A stretch of 64,000 nt of DNA from Setoptus koraiensis (taxonomy: Eukaryota; Arthropoda). Under the pieces are notes generated by a model. The model was not told the DNA's origin. It saw only the letters and a list, made by a program, of their open reading frames with translations, and ran no database searches. Below, piece by piece: positions 51,847 to 63,860 of the stretch (the first letter of the stretch is position 1; every line of letters begins with the position of its first letter). Position numbers and translations under genes: made by a program. The stretch is taken from the NCBI GenBank assembly GCA_048013815.1, contig CM106586.1, positions 12,710,001 through 12,774,000 on the forward strand. The letters run 5' to 3'.

Positions 51847-53256
51847 CATAGCCTTGCTAGGAGTTGTTTCTTGTGTCTCGGCATCACTTTGGTTTTTATC
51901 ATTTTCTGGTGAAGGTGGACTAGGTTTTGCGAACACCGCAACTGTCGGCAGTGTGGAATCAATTATCCCAAGGGCCTCAAAGGCTATCTCTGGCCCGAGG
52001 TCGGACCAAAACATAGATTGATGGACGTATGGCTTTCCTGATCCTATCATATTCTGGCCCGCCAAGCGTCCGCTCACAACCGCATGATCGTGATGCTCAA
52101 CTCTCCTTCTGCCAAGTTTGACATCGTAAAAGCTAGACGCATCGCCGGCAACCCAAACATTTGACCTGGCCTCCAGTTCTGTGTTCACTAGATAGCCACC
52201 TGTTTTTTCATCTATTTCCAACCCGGAGGATTTGGCTAATTCAACATCGGGGTCCACACCAGTAGCGACAACTAAATAATCAGCTGCTACCTTCTGACCA
52301 TTGTTTAGTTCTATACTGAGGCAATTATTGGAAAAATTAATAGACTTGATTTCGACTTGTGGTATTACAGACACTCCCTCCTCTTTGACTCGTTCACTTG
52401 TCCAAAGTGACAAATATTCTGGTAACACTTTGCCTAGATTGCCTGTTTCAGGAAACATTTGTATAATTTGTTTTGAGTTATCATCCACTTGTGCTCGTCG
52501 GCCCAAGGCACAAGCCAATTCGCTACCTAGGAAGCCGCCACCAACAATTGCAATTCGCTTGGCAGTACGAGATATCTTTTCCAATTTGATGAAATCATCA
52601 GCCGTCCTGTAGTAGACCACCCGGTCCAGTGCTTGCTTTGAGGCAGATTGTAGCACCTGAAGAGTCTTTGGAACACCACCAGGCGCCAATAGGCATTTTT
52701 CATATTTAATAGTTTGACCATTATTTAGATAGGCCACTCGATTGTCGGGATCTATTCTTGTTACGCGAATATTTCTAATTAAAGACACACCACCTGTTTC
52801 CCGTTTGTCAAGGTCCTGAATGGGAATGAAAAATTCATCGTGCTCATAGAAGATACTTTTCTCTTTTCCATTCCACCATTTGAACATCAATTTCTTACTA
52901 AACTCCGGCTCCGAGAACCAAAGCTCTTTCGATAGGGCCGGCCTCATGTAGGGACTGTGATTTTCCTCGGTGACAATCAACACTTTGGCTTTTGGATCGT
53001 GGCCTCTTATTGCACGCATGGCTGAATGTGACGCAGTGCCTCCCCCAACAAGCAGGTATGGTATTGTCTCTGGCAGGCCATCAATTTCTAGTTTGGGCTT
53101 CTTCTCTAACGAATCTATCTTCGGCGGGTGAGCTTTCAATTCTTTTGATTTAACGATCTGACTGAGAGAGTAGACTAACCCGGCTCCAGAGCCCAGAAGG
53201 AGAAGTCTGCGGGCATTCTTGGGTATCCGATTAACAAACATGGTAACTAAAAGCAA
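51655..53256 (-). CDS. AIFM1: Apoptosis-inducing factor, mitochondrial (AIFM1)
   Basis: A single-exon CDS of 533 aa (or 528 aa from the second ATG at 53241). AIF is an FAD/NADH oxidoreductase of the mitochondrial intermembrane space. It is needed with CHCHD4 for respiratory-complex biogenesis and, when released, acts in DNA fragmentation. The N-terminus is basic with a hydrophobic stretch (RRLLLLGSGAGLVYSL), fitting a targeting and anchor segment. The FAD site is YLLVGGGTASHSAMRAIR, the family block is YMRPALSKELWFSEPEF, the NADH Rossmann site is IAIVGGGFLGSELACALGRRA, and VWVAGDASSFYD and HHDHAVVSGRLAGQNMIG complete the FAD fold. The C-terminal AIF domain has MFWSDLGPEIAFEALGI, an acidic/Pro insert, and RGVIFYLRDNKIVGIVLWNLF. 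Length is slightly below vertebrate AIF (613). Its last 60 codons are duplicated at 49.4-49.6 kb. Confidence 0.96.
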   Translation of the reverse strand: MLLVTMFVNRIPKNARRLLLLGSGAGLVYSLSQIVKSKELKAHPPKIDSLEKKPKLEIDGLPETIPYLLVGGGTASHSAMRAIRGHDPKAKVLIVTEENHSPYMRPALSKELWFSEPEFSKKLMFKWWNGKEKSIFYEHDEFFIPIQDLDKRETGGVSLIRNIRVTRIDPDNRVAYLNNGQTIKYEKCLLAPGGVPKTLQVLQSASKQALDRVVYYRTADDFIKLEKISRTAKRIAIVGGGFLGSELACALGRRAQVDDNSKQIIQMFPETGNLGKVLPEYLSLWTSERVKEEGVSVIPQVEIKSINFSNNCLSIELNNGQKVAADYLVVATGVDPDVELAKSSGLEIDEKTGGYLVNTELEARSNVWVAGDASSFYDVKLGRRRVEHHDHAVVSGRLAGQNMIGSGKPYVHQSMFWSDLGPEIAFEALGIIDSTLPTVAVFAKPSPPSPENDKNQSDAETQETTPSKAMRPPRPDDDYQRGVIFYLRDNKIVGIVLWNLFNRLSIARRVLREDKQFDDFNEVAKLFNVHSED

Positions 53257-53690
53257 GCTAAGGTTTTGAGTTGTTCCCAGATAGATTTGTGTATTTGTAA
53301 TAGTGTTGATATATGATTTAAACTAGATAAATAACATTAGATCATATACAGAAGAACGTGCTGTATTTGGAAAAATGTCTTCGATTGCGCAGACTCCTGG
53401 CGCTTAATTCGAATGAAGTAAGGTTTTCAGATTCTCATTGCACGTGCAAACATACGAGTCTGACTTCTAAAAATGATTTGAATGTGCGAGCCATTTGGTA
53501 TGCTAGAACACCTAAATTTCCCCAATATTCAGCAAATTCTGTATGTCTCTTATAACTTTGTACTGGCCCCCAATGCTTTATGAGCGTTTTACAAAAAAGT
53601 TGCGGAGGCTATAAAAGTAGATTGCTGACTTGTGAGTGCCAGTCTTGACAGTGCATTCGGCAAGACCAAGAAACCAACTAATCAATCAAC
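53257..53690. other. AIFM1 upstream region
   Basis: AT-rich 430 bp that should contain the AIFM1 promoter (- strand). On the + strand a clean TATAAAAG lies at 53610-53617, the best TATA box seen in the window, but no clear + strand gene follows it. Confidence 0.4.
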
Positions 53691-53799
53691 CTTATTCCAA
53701 AAACCAAGAATAAAACAGGTAAACGGTTACCCGATTCAGACTCAACTCGCCCAGATATACAAGAAAAGACCAATTAGAAAAAAAATCGGAGTTCATACT

Positions 53800-54375
53800 C
53801 CATAGGTTACCTTGGTAGTGATAACTAGATAGCTCATTCCGAGAATGTTTGAAAGAACACTCGATCACCTCAACAGTCACCTTGATCCTTGACACTAGTG
53901 ACGACGCCCTCGTGATCTCGCCATCGAATGTTAACGGCATTGATTCCAGCAATTCTTTTTCCCTCCGTTTCTCCTCGCTCGGTAATTCATTGGAAAGTAC
54001 TCCGAAGTCTAGACTGTTATCTTGCTCTGTTGATGATCGTGGTTATTTTGACTTGTATCCGAGCAATGGCTTGAATTCGAGTTCGGTTCGGTCAGCGAAT
54101 ACGCTCATACCGAATCCGGCTGATCTTTTTTGTTCCTTGTTCAACCTAAACAGAATCTTAGCACATCATTGTTAATTTACTGTCCAGCTGAACGAAGCTC
54201 GTGAAGACCTCTTCGAGTTTTTCATTGTCGAACAAGTGTTCCGCATTTCGAGTAACGGTTGCAGTAGCAAAGTCAATGGTCAAATGGCTGAAGTCACAGC
54301 GCAAAGAATTACTCGCAACGTCGAAGGTATCATTTCCGATGTATTTATTTATTTATCCCTTGTGCATTTAAATGT
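53800..54375 (-). pseudogene. Possible fragment of an unrecognised protein gene
   Basis: On the - strand two protein-like open segments lie close together. One (about 54375-54170) reads NDTFDVASNSLRCDFSHL, then ATVTRNAEHLFDNEKLEEVF. The other (about 54140-53806) reads GFGMSVFADRTELEFKPLL and, after an in-frame TAA, ELPSEEKRREKELLESM, then TRASSLVSRIKVTVEVIE, ending at a good donor-like CAAG|GTAACC. The interrupting stop, the absence of an ATG and the frame mismatch between segments suggest a decayed or partial gene. Open frames also exist on the + strand over the same DNA (for example 53849-54175), so even the strand is uncertain. No family is recognised. Confidence 0.3.
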
Positions 54376-54639
54376 ATAATATACAAATATACAATCTATT
54401 CGGTCTATTGTTATCGTTCTTGCGTTCGCGTTCTCCATTGGATAAAGATTGGATAAGATTTGCCTCAATTACTATTTCGAACATATTTTATATGTCGTTA
54501 TAAAATTTGCAAAACGAACAACTGCTTTATCTCGGCTCAGGCAAACCACTGGCAGTATTACTTGTTTGCATAATAATCTGCTTATTCGCAGCTAATTATT
54601 CCGATTTAAAGATCGACCACATTATCCGCCGGTTTTGAC

Positions 54640-55320
54640 AGTAAAAGACCAACACAGAGATTGCAATAAATTGGCCCTCCCATTTGCATCCGCTAGCTCA
54701 ATCAATTTGGTTTTGTTTGGCGATTGTTGATTCATTTCTACAACCTTGTGCATTCTTATCATAACCATCTCGAGCAATGTATCAATTGCCTTGGATACGT
54801 TATGTCCTGAGGCGGCGCTAGTCTCGAAATAGGGTATCCTAAATGAGTTGCGGAAACAAAGTAAAAAGGTAAATTAGTTAGGTAATTAGTCAGTGTAAGT
54901 TCGCTAAATATGTCAAACATGACTATGAAGCCCCTAGCGTCGCGGAAGAAGGCAATTGTCAGGCTTCTGAATGCAAATTCATGTATGATTGTCGATTGAA
55001 TGAAGGATAGAGGAGAATGTAAATTAAGCTTTTGTTCAATGTGTCTGAGGTTGTCATGGAATGCGCGGAAAGACTCATGCAAACTGACCTCTCTGGTCAG
55101 AGATGTTATGGTTAGGGTGTGATTAATGTTTGGCAATATGTAAACTAAGAGCAGAATAAAATTAGTTGTAATGATGGCAAATTGGATCTCAAGTGAGATT
55201 GCGTATTTGTTGCTATTTCATACCGTGTCCCACAATTGAAGATGCATTCGCTTACTTCTACTGTTGATTCTGAGCGATCTTCACGAAAACGGTGTGGGGT
55301 GAAATGAGGATTAGTATTGA
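54640..55320 (-). pseudogene. Inverted, unprocessed Rab27 pseudogene
   Basis: Read on the - strand this region matches the Rab27 gene from intron 1 to exon 5, including intron sequence, so it is a DNA-level copy and not a retrocopy. Recognisable pieces are exon 2 (SRSKRMHLQLWDT, then GTATG), exon 4 start ([21 protein letters not shown]) and exon 5 ([18 protein letters not shown], frameshifted relative to the parent [17 protein letters not shown]). Exon 1 with the P-loop is missing. Most of exon 4, including the GNKADL guanine-binding motif, is deleted, which joins the SEL region directly to intron 4. It cannot encode a GTPase. It lies in opposite orientation to the parent, about 5.5 kb away, with TENT4-like and AIFM1 between. 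Confidence 0.88.
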
Positions 55321-58300
55321 CAAGTCGACTTGATTCTTTTTGTTGGTTTGTTGAAGCGTTATTTATAAGAAGAGATCATGCAATTGGTCGCGATGATTTG
55401 ACATTATCTGCCTGTAGATGCACGCGCAGCGGTATTGAGCTATTACCACTATTATCTGGATTAGCCGTAGATAAGAGGTCTAACTGTTTCAACGGGTTCC
55501 GATGACAGCAGCATTGCGGAGATTGAATCACATAACTGGCTTGACTAGCTGGTTGGTGTTGTTGATGAGATTTTTGAGGCATTTCTGGTGCGTGCCGATC
55601 GATGAATTTGATTGTTACATTTACCGACTTAAGATTTATGATTGAGCAATATCGATTTTCAAGCACCATCATAAACCTTAAGTCGACGATGAACTAGACA
55701 AGTCAACATTGGCACACACACACGGCGGCCTCTATCTATTTTATCTGGCAAAAATGGTTTACTTGGGAACAACATGGCTGGCAAAGGGAACTTTTTTTTT
55801 CTAGAAGAATCCATTATAAATGAATGTGGGCGAAAGATAAATTTGATCATATTTGAGGTATCATTTGAGGGCATTTGGTATGAATGAATTGTGATGATTA
55901 ATTCACTAATTTACGTTTGCGTTTGGCTGAGGCCTTGGGATATGGCGGATGGTTGGCACGTTGGTGTTAATGGATCATGATGGTTCATGCTTGGGCTTGT
56001 TTGATTGAGGCTGCTGATCTTTTGCCGTTGCGTATGATATTTGTAATGATGGCCGAACAGACACTTGCACAAAAGGGACTGCCATTTGTTGTTATTTTAC
56101 GTCTTCAATTTGCGACTGTTGCCACCACCAAAATTGTCCGATACTAGCAAATAATATTAGTAGTGGTGGTGGTGGTGCAACTACTACCACAACAACAATA
56201 CTACTACAGTGCATGTACATGTATAAACTGATAGTAATAATGGTAAGAGAGAAGCTAGATTTTCATGTGTGTTCCTGGATGACGTACCGAGTGTAATCTC
56301 ACTTCTTGTGAACTCTCTGTGCGACTTTTTGTACGCAAACAGCCTGCAAAGTTGTGTTTGTGCGTACATTGGCCATTTTTGTGCAACTTGCGTGAATGTT
56401 GTGCCTAAAAGTGGCCCGCAACACACACAGGCACAAGCTAATAAATGAGTGCGTTGTGCTAACTCGCCACACATGCAACGCACAACACAAGCCTGTGTGC
56501 GTGTGCTCAGAAAGCTGTCCCCAGAAATGAGATTACACCCAGTATAGGGTGGAAGGATCACATCAGTGAGCTAGAGCTGCCCGAGCAGCTGTGGAAGCCA
56601 CGCTGCCCTTTACAATGCTGGGGCATTCACAATGAAAGCGGGCACAGTTCGCGTTCACTTGGACAAGTGATGCACTGAATGTGAGGCACACTGTGCGCCG
56701 CGCAACACATACCAAAAGGCAGCGGCAAGCGGCCAGTTTGCGCTCTGTGCCTTGTGTGCGGCAGACATTGATGCATGGCGGTGCGACTTGACGGTGCCTA
56801 CACCCTACCATCGAACTGAATTCTTGGCTGCACTGGTGCAGAGCTGCTGCTGCTGTTGCTGCCGCTGCTGTTGCAACCACCAACACTTCTTGTGTTGGCT
56901 GTTGCACCGCCGTGTACTGCACCACACTGCAGCAGCACAGTATGCAGCAGCAGTACTGCTGCTGCATGTAGTGCGGAGCTGTCTGGAGCTGACACAACGC
57001 ACACACACACACACTATATGGTGCATGGTGCATGGCATATATGGTACAACTTGTGTGCGTGTGCAGTTTCTGCAGCATCGCCACTAGTTATCCAATGGCA
57101 CAAAGTTAGCGTCGAGGCTGCTATAGGTTGATTGTTGCACTCGATGCATGGCCGCCGCACCAATGCATTTTGTGGTGGCCAGGCCGGCTTATCAGGAGTC
57201 TTGCTTGTGATGCAGCCTGCGACGCTGCTGCCAGCGATGATATGGCGAGCTATTTCAGCTTACTACTTTTGTTCTGCGGCTGCTGCCCTTGCTGCTGCAC
57301 CACAGAACAGTCCGCTGCCGATGCTGCACACTGTGATGCAGCAGCAGCAGCACCGACTGAATATTGAGTACATTCGTTACATGCCATTGAGCGCAATGCT
57401 GAGACGCGCAACGAAACTCGGCCGACCGGACTCAACTCGGTGATTTGAAATCACTCACAACGAGAGTATCTCGTCGCGAGATGACACTGAGTCACTGGCA
57501 GCGAGAGCGACGATCCCGGCTGACAAAAAGTACATGGTGTCCCAACTTAGATTGTCCAACTCACAGCGCAAGCCAATGTAAGCCTTGCACTCACTGGCTG
57601 ATGCAGCTTGCGCAGACCATCAATCGGCGCTGCTGCGCCCAAGAAACGGGGGCGAGGGGGCGCTGCTCTGCCGAGTCGCTGGCCGGCCAGTGCACGCCGC
57701 ATCTGAACTTTTGCTGCATACGGTGCGCCGCACCGGGTGCGTCTGTGCCGCTTGTCGTGCAGCCGATCGACACAACAAGCGGCACCACCGCGGTGCGCAT
57801 GCTGCTGGCCGCCGGCCGGCTAGTGATGGTGCAATGCGAACGCACCACTGGTGCGGCACCAGCGCCAGCTTTTTCGAAAGAGCTGCTGGCGCACAAAATT
57901 GATCACACCCAACCGGTGAGTGCCGCGCAACCGGCCGGTAGCACCGCGGACTCAGGCGAGCCGGCTCAACTGCTGAGCCGGCCCGGCCCGGCCCGGCCCG
58001 AAATGTGTGCACCGAGCACCGTGCACCGTGGAATGGAGATTAATAATTAAATCACTGTGAACTCGCCCAACAAACTCAACTGTGCCCAAGCCATAACTGG
58101 CGCTCGTCTCGATGCGTCGCCGTCGAGCGACAATTCGCCTCGAACTTTGAGACTCTCGAAGCGATCCGAATTTCGCATTTCGAACCGGCCGACTCAGGAA
58201 CGATTCAATCTCGGCCAATCCAATCAGTTCGGGCGGGCTGAACTGAGCCGGTTCGATTCGAGCCGATATGAACTGCATTGAACTGAGGCAAGTTGAACCC

Positions 58301-59183
58301 TGCAGTAACTGACTGCCACTGATTCACCGTGTCAGTTGACAATATTTATGGGGTTGTTGCATTCCTTTGTTTGTTGGAGCAGTTGTCGGCGTCGTAGTGG
58401 CAGCAGCCATTGTCAACTGCGCACCGGTAACATTGCTGCTGCTGCTGCGAATAGAAGCCATCGCTAGCTACACGACTATTACGCAATGCAGTTCCGGATT
58501 GTTTTCGGGACAGGCCAGAGAGCTGACAAAGAAACTGAAACAGTGCAAACTTTAGAGCTACAACAGCACAGTTAACTACTGGACCGTCAGATCGGTCGTG
58601 TAACAGTCGACAGTAACGACAGAAAAGCATCTTGCTATTGCCGGCTTGTGTCGATTTTTCTTCTCTTCCTCTTGTTTGCGTACACTGTCCCTGGCGGTTG
58701 TTTCAAGAGTCCACATATACAAAATAAAATATCTATAGTTGACTTTTACAACATGCTTACATAACAGGCTGACGTCACCAGCGCAGGTCCGGCGTTGCAT
58801 TGTCATTGCAAAGTCATTGCAAAGTCATAGCAAAGGGGCGACCGTCGGCCCGCCCGGCCGAAAGTTAGCCAGTCAATTAGCTGGCAAGATCCACAGCCAG
58901 TACACACACACACACACACAATCTACAACGAACATATCTGTCCAGCTAATGTAATTAGAACTAATTGTGCCGGCTAGACAATTAATTGCTAGCGTAATTA
59001 GCAATTGTGTTGTAAACGATTGACAATGTCACGATCGATGTGCAGTCAAGATTCAGGTGTAAGTCAATTAAAAAGAGCAGAGCACGTAGCAGAGACGGAC
59101 AAATAGCCGGTGGCGCTGCCAGCTTTTCTCTCGCTCTCTTATGGGGCCAGCTCGACGGCCAATCGCTAATTGCACATCACGGA

Positions 59184-59224
59184 TTCAATAATCGCTGGAT
59201 GAATAGCATCCAGCGATTATTGAA
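59184..59224. repeat. Perfect 18-bp inverted repeat with 5-nt loop
   Basis: TTCAATAATCGCTGGATG (59184-59201) and CATCCAGCGATTATTGAA (59207-59224) are exact reverse complements around AATAG. No gene is nearby. Confidence 0.95.
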
Positions 59225-59965
59225 CAGTGTCGAGAATCCTTTTAATTAATTGGTCATAAATCATTAATCGGCCAACATGATGCGAGCCGGCAGTCTAGAC
59301 GGCAGTGTGTGCAGTTGAAAAAATACACTGCACAAGGCTTGTTAGGGCCACACTGTGGAGGGCATTAGCAAATTGAGAGTCACAAGTTGTTTGTGTGGCT
59401 AGTTTGGGATATGCGCGCTTGGGGACGCTTTAAACAGGCCACAAAGCGCACAGTGTGCCGAGAGTGACTCGTTAAATGTTTCGATTTTTCTTCTTATTTC
59501 TCGGTTGCACAACTCGCAATGCTTGAGCACAAATGGCCATGTTTCGAGTTGATTGTTTTCCGGTGCTCGTTGGCGAGCACGGTCAATGTGAGCATAACGA
59601 CACTACAACTTGTAGCCTACAAGCAGTTTGTGCTGGTCACGACCACTGGTCATATCGGCTCATTCATGGTGCTTAGTCAACTCAATATTTGGCCGCTTGT
59701 TGGGGCCCGCGTGCCGGCCATCTGCCGGCTAAATGTGCCGGCTGGTCGGCGTGTATAACTAATCATGAGGGCGACGTAGGGAGCACGTCGGCATCATCGG
59801 CCGGGCCGGCGCTGTCATTGGCGAGCGCGCGCCGTACGTGTCATTAATTCACTATGGCCACTCAACGAGCACCGTTACCGATATGACGAGTTGTTGTTTG
59901 CGCGAGTGCCGCGCTGGAGCAACAAATGCCGGCTGATTGCCAAACGCCGACCACCGCCACTGACA

Positions 59966-60028
59966 CCGACACCAACAACTACAGCAACAGCAACAACAAC
60001 GACACCAACAACTACAGCAACAACAACG

Positions 60029-60085
<57 letters not shown>

Positions 60086-60087
60086 CA
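59966..60087 (+). repeat. ACA/CAA trinucleotide microsatellite
   Basis: Interrupted ACA/GCA/CAC triplets from about 59966 become a pure CAA run of about 18 units at about 60030-60084. The Thr-, Asn- and Cys/Val-rich frames over it are artefacts. Confidence 0.92.
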
Positions 60088-60323
60088 AGGTGTGACCAGT
60101 CTCGCCGGTGCCTGAGTGCGAGTGGCGACTGTTAGCCGGGCTCTCTCGTTTTGGCACGCTGCCTGCCTGTCACATATTGACCGGCACATGTGAGCATGAC
60201 ATGATTAGTTGGCGCACAAATCGGGCTTGCACTTTTTCGCCCAGGACCCCTGGCCGGCAACCCGGAAATGGCCCGTGACCGAGGCCCCGAGTGGCGCGCT
60301 CAGTCGTTTCACAGATTGACCAC

Positions 60324-60375
60324 AACAAACAACAGTCTAAACAGGCGACGCAAGCCTGTTTAGACGTTGTTTGTT
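60324..60375. repeat. 22-bp inverted repeat with 7-nt loop and one bulge
   Basis: The left arm AACAAACAAC-A-GTCTAAACAGGC pairs with the right arm GCCTGTTTAGACGTTGTTTGTT around GACGCAA. The only imperfection is one unpaired A at 60334. Confidence 0.92.
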
Positions 60376-61702
60376 AGATGCGCCAACTGGCCACTGGTCA
60401 TAATTTGCTGTCACACTCATGTAGACATGCAATGTAGACAATAGAGGCCAGATAGTTTATTTATGTGTCATGAGAACAACAATCCTTTCACATTTATAAG
60501 GTCTCTGGTGAGTTCTTTGGCCTCGGCACACACACACACACGCACAATAGTTTATTTTGGCATGTGCAATTATAACTTTTATTGAGCTTCCAATGAACTC
60601 TATTAACAGTCGGCTCACGTTTATTCCAGCCACTAGAGAGAAATGTCGCCAATACTTGTGGTTGCAGTTGCAAGAAAAACACGCCAGGGGCGCCCGCATC
60701 AGGCTGAAAATGCAACCAAAAGCCTGCAGTGTCTCGATAAATGTTGCATTTCTTCTTCTTTTTTTCTTGTTGATTTGCTTTCCTTTTGCTCACTCAATCT
60801 CGCTCACACAGCAGGCAGCGCGCATCTTGTGCATGATGCACGTACAAAAAGCGACCCCAAACGGTTCTTTCTAGAACTGCATCCATTAGTATCGGCCACA
60901 TTTGCACGGTGCACAATAGAGGGGCGCTTATTTTTGTTTGACTTACTTATTTTTGGGGCCCGATGGGGGCAGCGGGAATCAAGCTCGGCAGTTGCTGTAG
61001 AATTGCTGCCCCAATTGCTGCTGATCTGCTACACAATGCAGCACATTGTTAGCGGTCTAGCGATCGCTAACAAGTTGCGCAGCGAACGCTGACTGCGGGC
61101 AAGATTTGCTCTCTTCGAGCGAGATGAAAATTGTCGGATTGAATAATTTTATTTGAATCAGAATTGCATCACAAATCAAAAGCATCAACTCCATTGATTG
61201 ATCTAATTTGATGATTGATGCGGCCAGTTTCGCATCAAATTTCACGGGTGTCAGAGTTGGTATGAAGGCCCAACTCACAACAATTGTCAGAGCGGAAACC
61301 GTCGCCCTGGGCGAGCGTTCGGCCCGCAACTGTCAGCTCTCAGAATAGTTTCGCAAACTTGAAATGACTCCATTTTGGAAGTTGCAAAACTGTCGACCTT
61401 GAGATGAGACGAGGCTGCATGGCCAGGCGACGACGCGCACATTTACAGGGAAAGGGATGCGGCCGATGGGAATGGTCACGGCAACGGACAAGAATCCGAG
61501 AGAATGGGACAGAATGGGGGAGCTCAAAGACAAAAGCCATCACTGAATAGCTGACCATGCTGGCCATACCGCCATACCGGCCGGCCAGCTCACTGTGACA
61601 AGCCATTGGAAGTGGACTCAATGTCGAGCATTTGTGCAAAATTGTGCCAGCGATTTGGCAAGAAAAAGGCCATAAAGATCAGTGGCACAGGTTGCGCTGG
61701 AA

Positions 61703-61730
61703 TGGCTGGCTGGCTGGCTGGCTGGCTGGC
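61703..61730 (+). repeat. GGCT tetranucleotide microsatellite
   Basis: Seven uninterrupted GGCT units. Confidence 0.92.
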
Positions 61731-63158
61731 GAGCCGGTTGTTTGTCTAGGAGATTGCTTAGTGGCAGCCAAGTGGCAATGACTAATAGCTGAAGCTTGTT
61801 ATTTACAGCAGCTCCAATGTGAGCATATCTGCTGTTGTTGCTGGCGCTGTTGCGCCGACACCGACGAGAATTATTAGCAATCGAGCCGGCAATTAAACGA
61901 CCAAAGCCAAGTGGCTGATCGCTGTTGGCATTAAGCTGACGGGCGCATGCAGCGTTAGTGCTAATTTTGAATTGCGTTGTAATTTCTCGTTAAATTTTAA
62001 GACTTGTGCTTTTGTAGCCGCTTTGTGAGTGTTTGGCAGCGAGTTTGTTTGCAAATTTGAGAAGCCAGCAAAAGGGTTGCTGGCAATCGGCGCCGTACCT
62101 GTAGCGTATGAGCTGCGGCCCTGTAGCGAGCAGACGTAGGCCGTCGAGGCAACAGTGGATATTTAATTGCAATTGGCTTGCCTGACGAATTGCACACGCA
62201 GAATATGCAGACGCGATCATGATGGCATTGTCGTGGGCCGGCCGGCCGGCCGCTCGATTGGCGGGCGACACGGGCCGAGCGTAGTACAAATTGGCCGCCT
62301 CTAAGCGAACTTTGTCAGTGGTCAATCAGTTGTCAGTTGACCTTTGCCACCGAACACTGCGTCCACTGCGACCATTGGCGACAGTCGCCGATTTGTGGCA
62401 GCCAATGATGAGCGGCCAGCAGTGACATAACTGACGACACATGACGCAACAGCTCGCTTGGGGCCCCATAACGGATGGCGCGATCTCACGGGCGAGCGGT
62501 CACTCGATGGCCTGTGGCCAAGTTGGGCCGCGCTGCAAAGTGTGCCCAGCAATAGCGACAGCTCACATTGGCTGCTGCTCACCTTTGGCCAAACAAACAA
62601 GAGTGAAAGCATTGCGTCGAGAGTCAATGAGGTGAGCCACTCGACCTGTGTGTCGGCGGCCACGATGACCACACGATGACGCCATCAGATGCCAACAGCA
62701 GCAACAGGCACACACGGACACACACAAACATTTGACCGAATTGAAGGTCGAGCTGGCTCCTTTACAGCTGGTGGCTGTGATGTGATGGTCGCGCAATGAC
62801 GAATGTGTGTGAATATTACGTAACAGCGGCAGCAGCCAGTTTGAACACGCCACCAGTTGCACTGTCGTCGTCGTCGTTCGGCTCAATTGCTTCTTCCCCG
62901 ACCAGATCATATCCTCGCCATGTTATGCAACTCGCCTGCCTCCCCCTCCCTCTCTAATAGCGAACTGCTGCTGCTGCTCGCACTGCAATATCTAACTAGG
63001 TATCTGGCTGGCGAACTCGACCTTGCCGACGCCAACAGCAGCAGCGGCAGCATCAGCAGCGCCGGCCGGCAAAACAAAATACTACAAACTGATAAAATTC
63101 CTCCAATTCAACTCTCTATTTATACCGATTTCTCTGTATATCTCAGTGTTTGGCAATC

Positions 63159-63181
63159 TGTGTGTGTGTGTGTGTGTGTGT
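63159..63181 (+). repeat. TG dinucleotide microsatellite
   Basis: About 11 uninterrupted TG units. Confidence 0.92.
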
Positions 63182-63317
63182 CCAATGGCGAGTATGCGTC
63201 AAAGAGAGAGAATCAATTCGGTCGGAATGAACAACAACAAAACAATCTGTAAATGGTGTTTGGCCACAGAAAAAGTTCATATGGTGCTTCATATATGTTA
63301 TGTAATGGCGATTGAGC

Positions 63318-63321
<4 letters not shown>

Positions 63322-63392
<71 letters not shown>
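63322..63392 (+). repeat. Long CA dinucleotide microsatellite
   Basis: About 35 uninterrupted CA units, the longest perfect microsatellite in the window. Confidence 0.97.
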
Positions 63393-63393
<1 letters not shown>

Positions 63394-63835
63394 AACTTTT
63401 GTACAAATGCACTTGCAGCGGGCATGGACACATCAACAATGCACCTTGCGCAATCACCGTCTTGCAGAGTGCGCTCCCTCCGATGTCACCGTGGCCAGTT
63501 GCGGAAGCGGCCGCCAGGTGCGCGATGGCGCTTGCATTTCGGCCAGCCGACACAACTACACCTGTGCTCACAATATTCATTGAATATCAGTCAATCGTGC
63601 TGCTTGCTGTGGCCCCTAAGTTTGGTGCACGGTGTAGGGGTTAAGCATCAAACTGCCTCGGCAACGGAGCGCCCCTGGCGGCCGTTCGACTGTGAGCGCT
63701 TTAGGTGGCACACAGCGAGCAGAGCTCAGGCAATTGTTATTGCTATTACGTAATAGAGGCAGCAACGACGGCGACGACGACGACGCAGAAAAGAACGAAT
63801 TCAACATGATTAACATCCGCAACGAACAATGCCCG

Positions 63836-63860
63836 ACACACACACACACACACACACACA
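63836..63860 (+). repeat. CA dinucleotide microsatellite
   Basis: About 12 uninterrupted CA units. Confidence 0.93.

Noticed and set aside
55376-55874. Two adjoining - strand ORFs upstream of the pseudo-Rab27, considered as its first exons
   Set aside because: They do not resemble Rab27 exon 1 or its P-loop, and no donor-acceptor pair gives a sensible protein.
56563-57435. Cys/Ala/Gln-rich ORFs
   Set aside because: TGC/CAG-type triplet-rich DNA is open in many frames; there is no domain or start context.
59852-60189. Poly-Cys, poly-Val, poly-Thr and poly-Asn ORFs
   Set aside because: Pure CAA/ACA microsatellite translated in different frames.
63143-63644. Val/Cys- and Thr/His-repeat ORFs
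   Set aside because: They are generated by the TG and CA microsatellites.
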